Origin: Amoebophrya sp. A120 | Lineage: Eukaryota > Sar > Dinophyceae > Syndiniales > Amoebophryaceae | Direction of reading: 5' to 3' | Length of the DNA: 64,000 nucleotides | Assembly (NCBI GenBank): GCA_905178155.1 | Contig: CAJINV010000011.1 | Coordinates: forward strand, 2,460,746-2,524,745 | Position numbers and translations under genes: made by a program | The notes under the pieces: generated by a model | Databases searched by the model: none | What the model saw: the letters and a program-made list of their open reading frames with translations, nothing else | What the model was told of the DNA's origin: nothing | In this document: piece after piece, positions 20,619 through 32,385 of the stretch | Layout: the number at the start of each line of letters is the position of its first letter | Position numbering within the stretch: position 1 is the stretch's first letter

Positions 20619-23600
20619 ATGCCATCTCCACCTAGTGCTTCCACTTCGAAGTCCACAGTTGTACCCACCACGAAAACCGGCGAGAAAGTTGATCCATTCG
20701 CCGCCTTGCCAAGCAATGTTGGGCTGCAAGTAGTGCATTTTCTGGACTTGCGCAGCGCAGACCGGTTCAGCAAGACCAGCGGTGCTTGCCGTCAAATTTT
20801 CGATGGGAGCGTGGAGAGCAGCACCAGTGTCAAATGCCCGGCTCTCTTCGTGTTGAATCTCTTGGACGGGTTTGGAGCCGACCTGGATTTTTTGGGTTGG
20901 TTGGACGTCACCAGTCTGGCGCGACTGCGGGAAGTTTCGATCATGTTCAAAACGTCCGTCGATGCGTATCTAATCTCCGACCGCGTGGTCCCGCTGTCGC
21001 CGCCGCTGCCGCCCGTTGAGGCGAGGGAGGAGCGCAGGAAGATCGCAGACGAGGACTCTCTCAGCCTGCGCCGCACGCGTCCGGTTCTTCACCTGCTCAG
21101 CATGCCGCATTCATCCAAACCTGAGCACGAAGACGCGAGCGTTCGACGGGTAGAACTCTTCAGAAACACCCGGTGCAGGACTGTAGCCGACCTCGATCGC
21201 GCCGGCGCGCCATGGTGCCGCTTCTACTTGTTGCGAGCCGGGTTGGACTGTCGCCAAGAAGCGGTTTGCAGGTTGATGTCGTTCAAAGAGGGAAACGACC
21301 GCTTCGCAGTCAAAAACGACTGGAGTGCGGCCGAAAAATGGATAAACCTGCGGAATAATATTTATCCTTTTTCGCTTGACCGCAGAGAACCTCACAGAAT
21401 AAGTCTGCTGCGCGTGATCCAGAATCCGTTTTATTGTGCATGCGCGATGAAGCTGTCTTGGAACTACAATGACTACCCGCAACCGGCGCCTTTGTCGTGC
21501 TTTTTTGTAGTGCTGTTTCACTACTGTGCGTTGCTCAAATCGAAGCAGGCACAGGAGACCGCGGCTCCTTCGGGTTCGGACGAACGAGGCGAAGAAGTAC
21601 ATAATACAGCAGACCCAGATCAACACAGCAAGCACCTCCTACAGGAGCAGGAGGAACACGATGTCACAATGAAGGAGCAAGAAGCTTCAAGTGGGGATGG
21701 AGGCGAAAAGGTCAATGAGGACGACGACGGCAAGACCAAGACACCAGACGAATCCACCAGCAAGCCCAGCAGCTTCAGCGACCTCGCGACGGACGCCAAC
21801 CTTCAGGCCAAAGACCGGCTCGCCATTCAGCAGAGCTGGAGACAGTCTGGCTTTGCCCTTCTGATGCTCGTCATTGACTTTGCGCGCTACTTCTATCGTG
21901 TGGAGAATGGGCGGCTACCGGAAAGCGAGGTTGATGACGTTGTCCTGACTGAAGTTGGGGATTTTCTTCTGGACGCACTAGAAAAGGGGAAACCAGTTAC
22001 AAGTTTTTGTGCAGACGGCTTCTTTTGGACTACAACCCCAGACCAACGCGTTTTGCAAACGGAAGCACCGACTTGGAGCAAAAGGCAGCGACGGACAGTA
22101 AATTCATCGATGTTCTTTTTCATTTTCATCGCACGGAAGACTACAAAAAGCAATTCTTTTTCATTCGTCCTATTATTTCATCCCCCTTGTTCGTGTACTA
22201 CACGGAGCTTGGTTTCCTTTGATTTTATCAAGCGATGATGACGAACTTTATCCTACACCACAGTTATTGGACCACTGGTTACAGGCAGAGATTGAGTTTG
22301 GTTCGGAAGGGCTTTTTCAGATTCTTAGGCGACAGGAGCAGTTGACGCGCATACTGCCCCTACTCGCAAGCACCCTGTGGAACCAGACCCTTCGGTGGTT
22401 GCTACGGAGAAGCGCGCGGGGCGGCATGACCAGCGATGCACAGTTGTGCTTCCAGTTCCTCAATGTGCTAGATCCCTCCACCGCCAGTCTTGCTTACGAT
22501 TTGAGGGATGAGGGCAGCGACCTGAGCTACAATTACGAGAGCGACAATGAGGCCAGCATGGAGGTCTCTGGTGACGATGAAGATGGAAGCGACGAGGGCG
22601 ATGCGTGTAGCTCAGACGCGCCGGTGGAGTACGTGCTGAAAATTACCAACGAGGCAGTGCTAGCAACAGATTACGCCCATTGGTTTCATTGCCGGGCGAA
22701 AGCGGCGCGTACGGAAAATGACCCTGAAAACCTATTCATGATGCGTAACGAACCCCTGCGTCTGCGACGAGTAAACAATTTTAGCTACATGAAGAAATTC
22801 TCCCTCCGAGTCCGGAAGTACTACGAGCAAACAGAAGAGGACGCAAGGAACTTCTTCAAAAGTGCGGTTTTCTTGGAGTCGCCGCGCGTGCAGCAGTCTG
22901 TAGCCAAGTTTCTGGAAGCCTGCAGACCTGGCTTGGCAGCTTTTGCGGAAAACGAAGACGTGCGCTGGGGCTGTTCTGCTTTAATTCTTTTGCCGTTACT
23001 GGACCTTTTGGTGGAGCTTGCGCCGGTGCTTGGAAAAGGGTGGGCGGCCACGATTTGTGGGTACATGTTTCCGTACGACAAGGAGGAGCTGGGGCGCGAC
23101 GATTCCACACTTCCTCGTTGGCTGAAAGAACCGTGTAAGCGAAGAGTTGCGACCCTGGACGGCCAAAACGAAGTGGACCTGAACTGGATAACGGCAGCGC
23201 TCCATGGGAAGCAAGGTCACCTGTTCGAGCCGGAAGAAACGGAAGAAGACACAAATTCCATTCCCCGCGGTGTGCTGACTTCCCATCAAGCGAAAGAACT
23301 TTGCCGAAAGCGACTAGCGGAGAATCCCTGGCTTCTGGGAGTTATGAAGTTGGACGCTAAAAATGTGCGGCTGCTATTGCGTTATGTAGTAAGCATGTAC
23401 GCGAAAGCGAATTGAAATTGTGCGTGGTACGAAGAGGAATCGAAATGCTCTTCGACGAGGAAAATACATGCAGCTACGACGCACGTGATTGAAGGCGAAC
23501 ATCGCCTTCGCAAGCTTCCGATACAGCTGAAATTGGTCTGTGGTTACCACGTTTGCATTCAAAATCCGTGCTGCAGCTCACGAACCAATTCCAATAGCAG

Positions 23601-23742
23601 ATGCGCGCATGAGACTTTGGCTTTCATAATTTCCCGTGCGCCGAAGGTAAAGAGGAGGGGGGCTATAGTTGTGGGAGGCGATTCATCAGACTCGGAATTC
23701 GATTATGATGCAGCTCTAAGCGGCTCTGATAGAGATGAATAA
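20619..23742 (+). CDS. F-box-like protein, paralogue 1 of a tandem pair
   Basis: Exons 20619-22097 and 22285-23385 are supported by alignment to the neighbour at 24275, which has its intron at the same place (after WSK..RR). The first ~65 residues include an F-box-like helix run (PFAALPSNVGLQVVHFLDL...). Later shared blocks are LLDGFGADLDFLGWLDVTSLARL, CFFVVLFHYCALLK and DRLAIQQSWRQSGFALLML. An acidic, Gln/Glu-rich insert fills about residues 340-400. The end is uncertain: reading on gives a stop at 23415 (869 residues), but a donor GTAGTAAG at 23386 and an acceptor at 23651 would add 23653-23742, ending SDSEFDYDAALSGSDRDE, which resembles the acidic tail of the paralogue. F-box proteins usually recruit substrates to SCF ubiquitin ligases. 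Confidence 0.7.
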
Positions 23743-24274
23743 GCTTGGAACTGCGACGCTGATAATGCAAAATGGTACTAGTCAAGATCTGGAAGTGGAT
23801 GTTGTTGTTGGCAGATTATTTTCCTATACCTATTCCCCGATCACGTGTTTACAGTGCAGCAGCACGATCCACCCCATAGCAGATGCTAGGTGCTCAGGCA
23901 CTTGTTGCACGAAACCGCTTTTGTCCCCTCATCATCAGAAACTGTTCGAGACAAGCTCTTTGTTTACGTTCGTTCGAGTTGCAGGTGCTTGCAGCCACGA
24001 TCCATCGATATCCATCAAGACATGCTTCTTGCTAGGATCTCCATTGCCGAAAGCAGTAGCAAGACAAAATATGATCTTGACCTCGAGATCTTTGATCTGC
24101 GCCCTATTTTTGCTGATGTTCAATGTTCTCCTGGCTCTTGGGTTGCTTCGGTTGCATCAAAAAAAGCTGCGTGGTTCCAGAAAAAAAAGCTTAAGGTGAA
24201 TGTAAAAATGTAAATGTTTTGATTGGTCATCGTCATGCCAACAACGTAGTACTCGCACATCAATCTTTATCAAC
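23743..24274. other. Spacer between the F-box-like paralogues
   Basis: A 154-codon frame spans it but has no motif, no match to either paralogue and AT-rich codon use, so I treat it as non-coding. The promoter of the second paralogue should lie here. Confidence 0.45.
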
Positions 24275-26776
24275 ATGCCGTCTTTCGATTCTCTTCCCGC
24301 CGAAGTTGCGGGTCGAATCTTTGACGGCCTAGATTTGAAGTCGATTGAGGCGCTGCGAAAAACCAGCCGCCAGGGCCGAGATGTCGTGAACGTTGTGGCG
24401 GCGGACCCGCAAACCAGCGTGACCCACAGCCACCTGTTCTTGCTCCATCTCGTGGGCGGGTTCGGAAAAGATTTCTTTCTCGACTTCTTGGATTGCCGCT
24501 CGTTGGCGCGGCTGCAAAGCGTGTCCGCGGTCGTCCGGGGACCAGTGCTTGATTACGTGCTGACCTACCCGGTAAGGCCATGGAAGAACTTGGCACTTCC
24601 CGCCGCAGTGCCGGTAGAAAAACCGGGCTCGGCGCGGTTCGAGCATTATCGCGAGGACCGGAGCTCCGCACACGGACGCACGCACGCGGTCATGGCGTAT
24701 TTCGGGCAGAAGCAAACCTCCGGGGAATGGCGCGGATTTTGTGGGGGCTGCACCTACCTGCATCTCGACGTTGGTGGCAGCGCGGTATGCTTAAACTTCT
24801 TCGCGCGATATGGGCTTTCCTGCTTCGACGGGCCGATCTATGAAAGCCGGATGCATATGCTGGCCTGGCTATGGATGTGCCGGGAGCGACAAGGAGACCT
24901 AGCCTTCGACGAAGACGACCCAGAAATCGCGCCGGAAGGTCGTCCGCGGGTTCGCACGCACGTAGGTGCCGGCCATTGGCGCACACTACAGGCGCTCGTC
25001 GATGATCCGATGGTCTTTGGGCACGCCATGCGGTGGAGCAGATGCAGAGAGATGTCGACTTTTTTCGTGGTGCTTTTTTACTACGCGGCCCTATTGAAAA
25101 TAGAGAAACCACCAGCCGGAGAGCAAGACAGCGCAGCTACAACAGCCCCGCCCCGATCGGATTTGCACTTGAGTGCCGCAGACCGCCTCGCAATACAGGC
25201 TGCCTGGAAGCGATCCGCGTTTGGGATTCTGTTGCTGTTACTCTGCTACGCCCGCTACCGCTTCCGCATTCAAGGAGGGAACCACGGCCAAGGTGGTGTG
25301 ACGCTCGACAAAACCATCTCAGCTGACGTCACTACATTTCTGTCGTCGGCGCTGGACAACGTCCAGACCTTCGTCGATCAGTCCCGACTCTGGAGCAAAG
25401 AGCTGCGGAGAGCGGTATCTTTTTCTCTGCTCGTGGTGTGTTTGTGTTTGTGATTCATGTTTCAGAGCGCATACTTGCATTTGGGAACTCAAGATCTTAA
25501 AAAAGTATCTTCTCCTTCACCAGTACAAAAAATAAAAATTAGCACTATATTATACAATTCTTCGCGGGGAGAGCATCATGGAAGGCGAAGGCACGGTTAC
25601 TCATCATGACAGGTAATCGACTATTGGCTGCGGTGTGAGATGGAGATTACAAGCCAGGGCGGATCTGGAATCTTCGAGGTTCTGCGACAGGAGACGCAGT
25701 TCCACAGACATCTCCCTTTGGTGGCGCATTTGCTGTGGAACGAATCCGTCCGGTACTGGCTCCGGTGGAGTCGCACGCGGGAAGCGGAAACCGATTACCA
25801 AGACCGGGAGGGCGTTTCGCACTGCTTCCAAATACCGCTACTCGTCGACCCGACAACGGCGTCACTCGCGGCAAAGTTTTCGCGTGGCGAGGATCGGGAC
25901 CGTGACGATAGCACTACAGGCGTGTGCGAAATCACAACGCGGATCGCGCTGAGTTCCGTCGAGATTAAAAACTGCGCCGCCCTTGCGCCGGACTACGTCG
26001 CGTGGTTTAAAGCCAGAACGGCGCACCCGGAGAACGACTGGGCGCCCCACAGTGGTGGGCAGTTTACCGACCACCTTCTGGAGGCGCTGGAGTGCCCGGA
26101 CTACGCACATGCGTGGAGTGCGCATGATATTTCCGACTACGCCAGATCCGTACACCGCCGCAGACAGGGCGAGCAGTGTTCTGCAGAGCGGCTTGGCTGT
26201 TTTTCCGAGTCCCCGTTGTACAAGGACAGTGCTGAGGTGCGGGACGCTTTCTGGATTATGGTTGAGTCACACGGGAGGGATTTTTCAGAAGTCTTTACTG
26301 TGCAGAACGGAAATCACACAACTTTCGGCCTGCTGTGCATGTTGCATGTGCTTGCGAAGCTTGGCGGTGACAACCACCGGACGCGAGAAATGCCCGCCAA
26401 GATTTGCGGGTATATTTTTTCGGGGAACCACGAGACGCCTGGTTGGTTGCGACGGTTCGCAGACGCGGGGCACGACGAGGACGAAAACACAGAAGATTTC
26501 TTAATAACGACAACTTTGCTCTCGGGAAAGGGTATACTAGATCATATTCTGGGACCGAACGACCGTGACCACGAGGAGATGCTTATCGGCCCTAACTTCC
26601 CGCCCAACACCATGGAAATTCCCCGGAGCACCTACAAGGCCGTCGCGCGGCTCATCCTCGCAGACAACCCGTGGCTCCTGTCCTGCAAGCCGGACGACTG
26701 GGACCTCACACAGATCGGTCAGGAGTCGATAAGCGACGCCGAGAGCGACGACGAGTTCGGGCTGGCGCAGCGATGA
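24275..26776 (+). CDS. F-box-like protein, paralogue 2 of a tandem pair
   Basis: Exons 24275-25414 and 25640-26776 give about 758 residues; the intron (25415-25639) is GTATCT...GAG. The F-box-like motif is at the very N-terminus (FDSLPAEVAGRIFDGLDLKS). Blocks shared with the upstream paralogue include LVGGFGKDFFLDFLDCRSLA, STFFVVLFYYAALLK, DRLAIQAAWKRSAFGILLLL, LVDPTTASLAAKFS, KICGYIF and LADNPWLL. It lacks the acidic insert of paralogue 1. The acidic C-terminus (SDAESDDEFGLAQR) ends the protein. Codon use is more GC-rich than in paralogue 1. The region after the F-box is not a repeat type I know. Confidence 0.75.
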
Positions 26777-27272
26777 ATAAGATGAGCAAACGAGATTGAT
26801 GATATCTTGAAACTGAAATAACACACGACGATCCCGAGCTGCTTCCGCTGTAGAATACTGCTGGTTTACGCACTATGTTTGCTCCTTGCTTCGAGACGCG
26901 TGGTTGTGTTGTTTTCATCCTTTGTAGAAAACTTAAACTGTGGCGCCGATGACAACTGATGTAGCAATGTTGGAGCAGCAAGAACGTCGAGATAAACCGC
27001 ACTCGCCATCAGCATCATCGTCACTCGTGTTCGCAAAACCTTCTGGAAGTTGCTCCTCCTGGATTTCTTTTCAGGCAGACGGCATTAGAAACAGACGTGC
27101 TAGTGAGCGGCGAGAGCGAGCATGAGTGACAAGACGAAAGCCTTGTAGAAATAAACTTCAGGCAGTAGAAAAAAGCCAAACGAATCCAAAGATGTAGCTG
27201 GAGCTAGCTCTCCTGCAGCTGCTTCTCACTTACGTGCGTCTTTCCCTTTCCCTCCCGGCGTACCATCCAACC
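26777..27272. other. Intergenic spacer, nothing recognised
   Basis: About 500 bp with stop-rich frames. It should contain the 3' end of the F-box-like gene and the promoter of the next. Confidence 0.4.
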
Positions 27273-28886
27273 ATGATCGCCGGCGTCCTCGCGTTCGACC
27301 GCAGTAGCGGATTTTTACGTTTCCACAAGAAGTTTTCCCCGAACTTCGGGCTCCAAGGCGGCACTCCACTGGACCCGGTGCAACTGTGCCTGCAGCTGTT
27401 TGTCTTCCAGACCTACGCGGAGGCGGCGTTGTCGCACTTCGGGATGGTCACAATGCGGGTGGTGGCCGCCTCGAACCTGTGCCTCTGTGTGCTAGGTCCC
27501 GTGGCTGCGGCGCGCGAACGCGTCGTGGAATACTTGCTGGGTACTACGGATAGTTGTGGTGAACAAGACGCAAAGGACGACACGTTTTCCTCTACGCAGA
27601 TGAATGCTGCTGGTACGGAAGGAACGAGTCTTCACTTTGCCAGCAAACCACCCACCTCCGCAGCTGTACGGGAAGTCGATTTGAGTGCGGTCTCGAAGCC
27701 TGCTTCTAATGTTGAAATCGTGCCACTTTGTTCATCTACAACACCTGCGACCTCCTCCGCAGTAGCTGCCCGTCCACCCGTGGAACTGTCGACTGCAGCC
27801 GGGCGGAAAAAATTTGCCCTGCAGGTCAAGACCGCGGTTTTGCGTGTCACATTAGAATCGCTCTTTCGCGCCGAATGTCGCCGGTGCCCGGACGCAAAGT
27901 GGCTTGCGTTTGTGTTTTTCCAACCGGGAACATCAAAGGGGGAGAACGCAGGATTAACATTGTCCTCCGACGAACCCGGGACTCCGGCTGTTCCTTTCCA
28001 CCCTGCCACACCGATGACGCAAGATTCCAATTCGAGTACAACTTTCGCGCGAACAAAGTCCGAGCCGGCTGGTGCGGCTGCTACAAGACCTGCTGCTACA
28101 GAGCAACAAAGACCCGGCAGCATTGAGCTCCTTTCCGCAGTGCTCCCAGAGGAGCCGGTTTCCGGCCGCAGCAAAATCACGACCAACAGCGCAAACAGGA
28201 CGCGGTCGCGAGGGTGGTGTGTGCCGTGCTTGAATCGGACCCGGTCGAGTTCGAACCCGAAAACACGGAACCTTGCCCGTAGCCGTGCGGGTACGGACAT
28301 CGGACTGCTCGCAGTGACGGCGAACAACGCAGTGACGCGAGCGAATGTTGAAGGCGAAAGTGGACCAGCGACGTCTCAACAAGCCGTCAGTGGACAACAT
28401 CAAAACGAGGAGCTGCCCTACCCGCAGAGCACCGCGACGCCAGTCATATCCACCACTCTTGGTGCTGCTCAGCCCCAGAACATGACAGTGTTCTTGCTTC
28501 ACCAGAGCACAACTCCAGAGGAGAACAAACCCGAAGCATCGCAAACAGACCAGATGAAGCTTGTTGCCTCAAATCCGCGGGGCCTCGTCCCCGACCACGC
28601 TTTGGAAAAAATCAAAGAACTGTGTGTTGCTGATGCCGGCGGCGCGAATAAACTGTTAAAGGACAAACAATCGCTAGCTTGGGCGGCTCCAACGGGACCT
28701 CGGTGTAGCTCGGAAGAAGCAGAGAAGCGGGAGACGGACTCGCTGGAGCGCGGTCTATACCGCACAACGTCGTCCGCGGCGCCCGGGATCATGTTGCTGT
28801 CTTCGCATTTTGTGGATTTTTCCTTCGAAAATTTTGTGGACCTGCATCAGTGCTGGTGCAACACATTGTCGAGCGGAAAGGGATAG
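27273..28886 (+). CDS. Unknown protein, possible longin-like N-terminus, disordered middle
   Basis: A 537-codon frame from ATG 27273. The N-terminal ~90 residues look folded (MIAGVLAFDRSSGFLRFHKK, then LQLFVFQTYAEAALSH and NLCLCVLGPVAAARERVVEY); alternating strands and helices with this start recall longin-type trafficking proteins, but this is weak. The rest is Ser/Thr/Pro/Ala-rich and likely disordered, with a Cys/Arg patch (RSRGWCVPCLNRTRSSS). It ends in a hydrophobic-aromatic stretch (LLSSHFVDFSFENFVDLHQC) that could be folded too. Confidence 0.55.
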   Translation: MIAGVLAFDRSSGFLRFHKKFSPNFGLQGGTPLDPVQLCLQLFVFQTYAEAALSHFGMVTMRVVAASNLCLCVLGPVAAARERVVEYLLGTTDSCGEQDAKDDTFSSTQMNAAGTEGTSLHFASKPPTSAAVREVDLSAVSKPASNVEIVPLCSSTTPATSSAVAARPPVELSTAAGRKKFALQVKTAVLRVTLESLFRAECRRCPDAKWLAFVFFQPGTSKGENAGLTLSSDEPGTPAVPFHPATPMTQDSNSSTTFARTKSEPAGAAATRPAATEQQRPGSIELLSAVLPEEPVSGRSKITTNSANRTRSRGWCVPCLNRTRSSSNPKTRNLARSRAGTDIGLLAVTANNAVTRANVEGESGPATSQQAVSGQHQNEELPYPQSTATPVISTTLGAAQPQNMTVFLLHQSTTPEENKPEASQTDQMKLVASNPRGLVPDHALEKIKELCVADAGGANKLLKDKQSLAWAAPTGPRCSSEEAEKRETDSLERGLYRTTSSAAPGIMLLSSHFVDFSFENFVDLHQCWCNTLSSGKG

Positions 28887-29502
28887 AAGTCATGTTGGCA
28901 TCAAACAGATTCACTACTTGCTGTCCTTGATACATCGTACACCATACTTTATTTATTGCATCGCCGTGAAACAAAAGTTGAGCTTGAGTACGACAGGCGG
29001 ATCAGGTATAGGAAGAGGTACAAGTACAAGAGGCGCGCCGCAGTCGTGTTGGTATCCATCGTAGTCCAAAAAGGTCCAGCTTGTGTTCCAATCGCATCAG
29101 TAGATTCTTTACGCTACTGGATTCCATTGATTCGCATTCGCTTCGGAATTTCGCAGAGAAAGAGCGTGAAGGAAAGCAGCATCCATCGTGGATGATCGAG
29201 AGAGAACAAGTTCTGTGCACATGGAGGAAAGGAGACTTGCGTCGCGTCGCTGACCTTTGGTTATTGATTTCTCATGTCCGTCGACATTGAGATGAACGCT
29301 GGCGCTCGGTCTTGGCTTTTTTGCGTATAATTCGTTTCTACTGCTACACTCCTTCGATAGTAGCCTCGCTAGGACGCTAATCTGGAACGTGCGTTGCTGG
29401 CTTCTCATCAACGTTGCTTTCGTACATCTTAGCGCCTCCAGGAACGTGAGCATTGCGTTTCACTGTTGTCCGTCTTCGTCACAGGACGAAAAACTACGAA
29501 AA
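28887..29502. other. Intergenic spacer, nothing recognised
   Basis: Short overlapping frames only. A run of open codons just before the next ATG (29389-29502) may be leader sequence or part of an upstream exon. Confidence 0.4.
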
Positions 29503-32385
29503 ATGCTCCTTCTCCCCCCACCGCTCAACTGGCGGACCTCGCCACTCGAGCCGCCGGAGCATCAACACGAACAGCACCAGCGCGAAACCCTGCAACCAGC
29601 AGCCAACGAGAACTCCTGTTCGCTGAATTTAGACGTTATGGAGGCGGAAGTGGAGGAATATGAGGAGAAATTGACCAGCAGCTACTGCAGCACGCCCGCG
29701 AACGCGTTCCGGCGGAACAAAGTGGATCTGGAGCAGGTGAATGCGTTTCTCCTCGAGGAAAACCAGCGACTGCGGGAACAGCTGGGAGTAGACCGCGACG
29801 GCAAGAATCACGGGTGGAGGTCGAGTGCAGCCTCCTTTGCCAGCGACGTAGTTCATCCTACAGCTACCAGAAGCTGCGCTCGGAGTTTTAGCCGGTCCAG
29901 TTACAACTCGCCACCGTTCTTTTTCGAACGAGAAGAGGAACTAGGGTCTGCGCATGATACGTGCGGTTTACAAGAGCGAATGGAGAAAAGCAATAGTCGC
30001 CTTGTTGCTCCTGTGCCGCCGTCGTATTCTTGCACCGGAGACGGAGACGCCGGTAGTTCTTCCACTTCTGATTACAGCCAAAGCCAAACTTGGAGCGACT
30101 TTGAGGGTTTCGTGGTGTCGATTGGCGGCAGAACGGGGAGGAAACAAGGCTCGGCCGCGGAGGGACTCGGGAAAAACCCGAAAAAACCACGACTGCAGCG
30201 CAAATTTGTACCGAGTAGTAGAGCTGCATCTCCGAACAAGCGGGAGTCATCAGAAAAGAAAGCGCTTTTTCCAGTGCCGAGTAGTAGACAGCAGGTCGTG
30301 GCTCGGGCTCGGGGAAGCCGGGGAAATTATAAACCGACTGCTGCTCCGTCTCCAGCCGTGCACACGACTTCTGAACCAGAACGGGCAGGCAGGGAAGCGA
30401 AAATCCGTGTGAGGAGCAACAAACCGGCACTGATCTTCCGATATGGGGAAAACAGTACGACGACGAAGAAGGTGCTTGATTCTGTCTCGGCGTCCCGCAG
30501 AAGGGCCAGAAATGACAGCTTCGCACAAGATGAAAGCTCTGTAGCAGCTTCGACGCCTGTGGGGGAAGATCCATTTGTGGTTAGACGACGCCTGGATTTC
30601 GGACGCAAAACAGGGGGATTGCCGGCTGAAGATCACGGCGGGGTCATATTGATGGACGAGGGATCATTTGCGAACAGAAGCAGCTCAAGCTCAACATCGT
30701 CACCGGCTTCATCTCCTAAGGAAATTTCCTCACCCGATGAGATGTTTGCCATGTCGCCACGATCCAACTTTTCGCACGACAACATAAGCGGAGGAGACCC
30801 AGACCGACAGCTCGTCGTGATCCAGAAAACCGTCCTAGCACCAGAAGTCAGCACGTCTACGGGCATCGAAATCCGAAGAAAAGCAAAAGGCAAGGGGAGG
30901 ACTGCTAGGGAGCAAACAAACAGCTGGACCGACATCGTGCCCGTAAGTCACTCGGTTGCAAACTCTCGTGCGGCGACGGTGGTAGATTCGCCGCAGGTGG
31001 AAGCAAAAAGTAGTGTAGTACCAACACCAACCCTTCCGGTCTCCGCTTCCCCAGGACCAAGACCTGAAATCGAGGCGACATCAGAAGAGCACCGCCCATT
31101 CCCCAGTTGCAGTCCGTTTCAGGGGCCGGGAGTGACAGGACGAGCCGCGACACCAACGATGGAAAGACCGGCCTTATCTACAACAAGCGCAAACAGAAGC
31201 TTCGTCGTGCACAACAGTGACTATTGGATCAAGCCTGCACCACGACCCTCACCCGGAACCACGGACAAGCTTTCCGCATCCAACAGAATTGACGACGACG
31301 ACTTTCGCAGGGCGTTTGAGCGGGCACAGAATCGACACCAAATTGGTGTTGTGGCCGCGTCGCAATCACAAGCTAGTTCGGCTGCGAGGACGCGCGAAGA
31401 GCTGGCGCACGCTTCAAAGCTCATTATTTTGAAGAAACAGAAGGAGCGCGAGAGCGATTTGGTGCAGCGGAAAGAAGGAGATGTTGGTCCCAGCCAAGGG
31501 CTGGCCAGACCCAGCTTGTCTTCTTCGACCGACGGCGAAATAGCTGAAGTAGCGGCTACAACCCAGCCGAATCAACTTCCGGTCCCGAGCCCGCTGCCGA
31601 TTAGGAGCGCCCCTCCAACGTCTGCGCAACTAACGACCACACAGCGAAAAGTCAACCTGCACCAAATGATGACTACTCGACCACTCACCAGAGGATTAGC
31701 CGCGCACAGTACGAGCGTACTTTCTGGCGCGGGCAAAATGAGAGCAGCGGAACTAGAACTAGAAACGGGTGGAAATTCACTTTCACACACACCTTCCGCA
31801 GAACAGCCCTCTGTTGCCGACAACAAGCACGTGGACAAAATGAATGCAGTCGCACCACCCGGTTTAGATTATCTCCTTCCACGGCACGATGTCGGAGCTG
31901 GAACACAGGCTGCACAATATTCTGCTGCACAAAACGAGAAAACCGCACCTGCCACTTCGCACGGCGCCGCCCTCATGAAGAATATCTCAGCTCTTGTCGA
32001 AGATTTAGAGTACAAGAGCGCCAGCTCTCGGGTGAAAAATTTCGGGGCGAGCAACATCCGACAGCCGATGTTGCCGGACGAGGAAGGCCGGATTGCTGCG
32101 TCCGTTCCGGCGTTGGTTGGACCGTCTTCGGTTTGTTCGGGAAGTAGTGGTGCTTTTTTTGCCGGATCCGGTTCCGGTTTAGGATCATCGTCTAGTTTAT
32201 CTGGATCGTTTCCTTCCTCCGGTATGCCACCAAACAACAGTTTTGAGCCGCGGGATGCCCGGTCGGACGCGCTGCCCGGGCCGAAAAGTTCATATCTGCG
32301 GCAGTACCAGCAAAAAAGTGCGCCCTTAGCGGAGCCAAAACCAGCGGCGTCCCCGGGGCGGAAGATTCCAATGCGGAGTGAGTAG
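29503..32385 (+). CDS. Large, mostly disordered protein with a short coiled coil
   Basis: A 960-codon frame from ATG 29503; the frame stays open 38 codons upstream without an ATG, so an earlier exon is possible (acceptor-like CACAG at 29481-29485). Residues about 45-95 are acidic and helical (VMEAEVEEYEEKL, then VNAFLLEENQRLREQLG), likely a coiled coil. The rest is Ser/Arg/Pro/Ala-rich with scattered basic motifs and a Gly/Ser run near the end (GSGSGLGSSSSLSGSFPSSG). No enzyme motif is visible. Length and lack of stops argue it is real; the function is unknown. Confidence 0.6.
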   Translation: MLLLPPPLNWRTSPLEPPEHQHEQHQRETLQPAANENSCSLNLDVMEAEVEEYEEKLTSSYCSTPANAFRRNKVDLEQVNAFLLEENQRLREQLGVDRDGKNHGWRSSAASFASDVVHPTATRSCARSFSRSSYNSPPFFFEREEELGSAHDTCGLQERMEKSNSRLVAPVPPSYSCTGDGDAGSSSTSDYSQSQTWSDFEGFVVSIGGRTGRKQGSAAEGLGKNPKKPRLQRKFVPSSRAASPNKRESSEKKALFPVPSSRQQVVARARGSRGNYKPTAAPSPAVHTTSEPERAGREAKIRVRSNKPALIFRYGENSTTTKKVLDSVSASRRRARNDSFAQDESSVAASTPVGEDPFVVRRRLDFGRKTGGLPAEDHGGVILMDEGSFANRSSSSSTSSPASSPKEISSPDEMFAMSPRSNFSHDNISGGDPDRQLVVIQKTVLAPEVSTSTGIEIRRKAKGKGRTAREQTNSWTDIVPVSHSVANSRAATVVDSPQVEAKSSVVPTPTLPVSASPGPRPEIEATSEEHRPFPSCSPFQGPGVTGRAATPTMERPALSTTSANRSFVVHNSDYWIKPAPRPSPGTTDKLSASNRIDDDDFRRAFERAQNRHQIGVVAASQSQASSAARTREELAHASKLIILKKQKERESDLVQRKEGDVGPSQGLARPSLSSSTDGEIAEVAATTQPNQLPVPSPLPIRSAPPTSAQLTTTQRKVNLHQMMTTRPLTRGLAAHSTSVLSGAGKMRAAELELETGGNSLSHTPSAEQPSVADNKHVDKMNAVAPPGLDYLLPRHDVGAGTQAAQYSAAQNEKTAPATSHGAALMKNISALVEDLEYKSASSRVKNFGASNIRQPMLPDEEGRIAASVPALVGPSSVCSGSSGAFFAGSGSGLGSSSSLSGSFPSSGMPPNNSFEPRDARSDALPGPKSSYLRQYQQKSAPLAEPKPAASPGRKIPMRSE

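Noticed and set aside
23735-24199. Plus-strand frame of 154 codons between the F-box-like genes
   Set aside because: No match to either paralogue and no plausible domain; overlapping frames on both strands suggest chance.
27632-28327. Minus-strand frame of 231 codons
   Set aside because: It is antisense to the Ser/Thr-rich coding region at 27273-28886 and has the composition of a reverse shadow.
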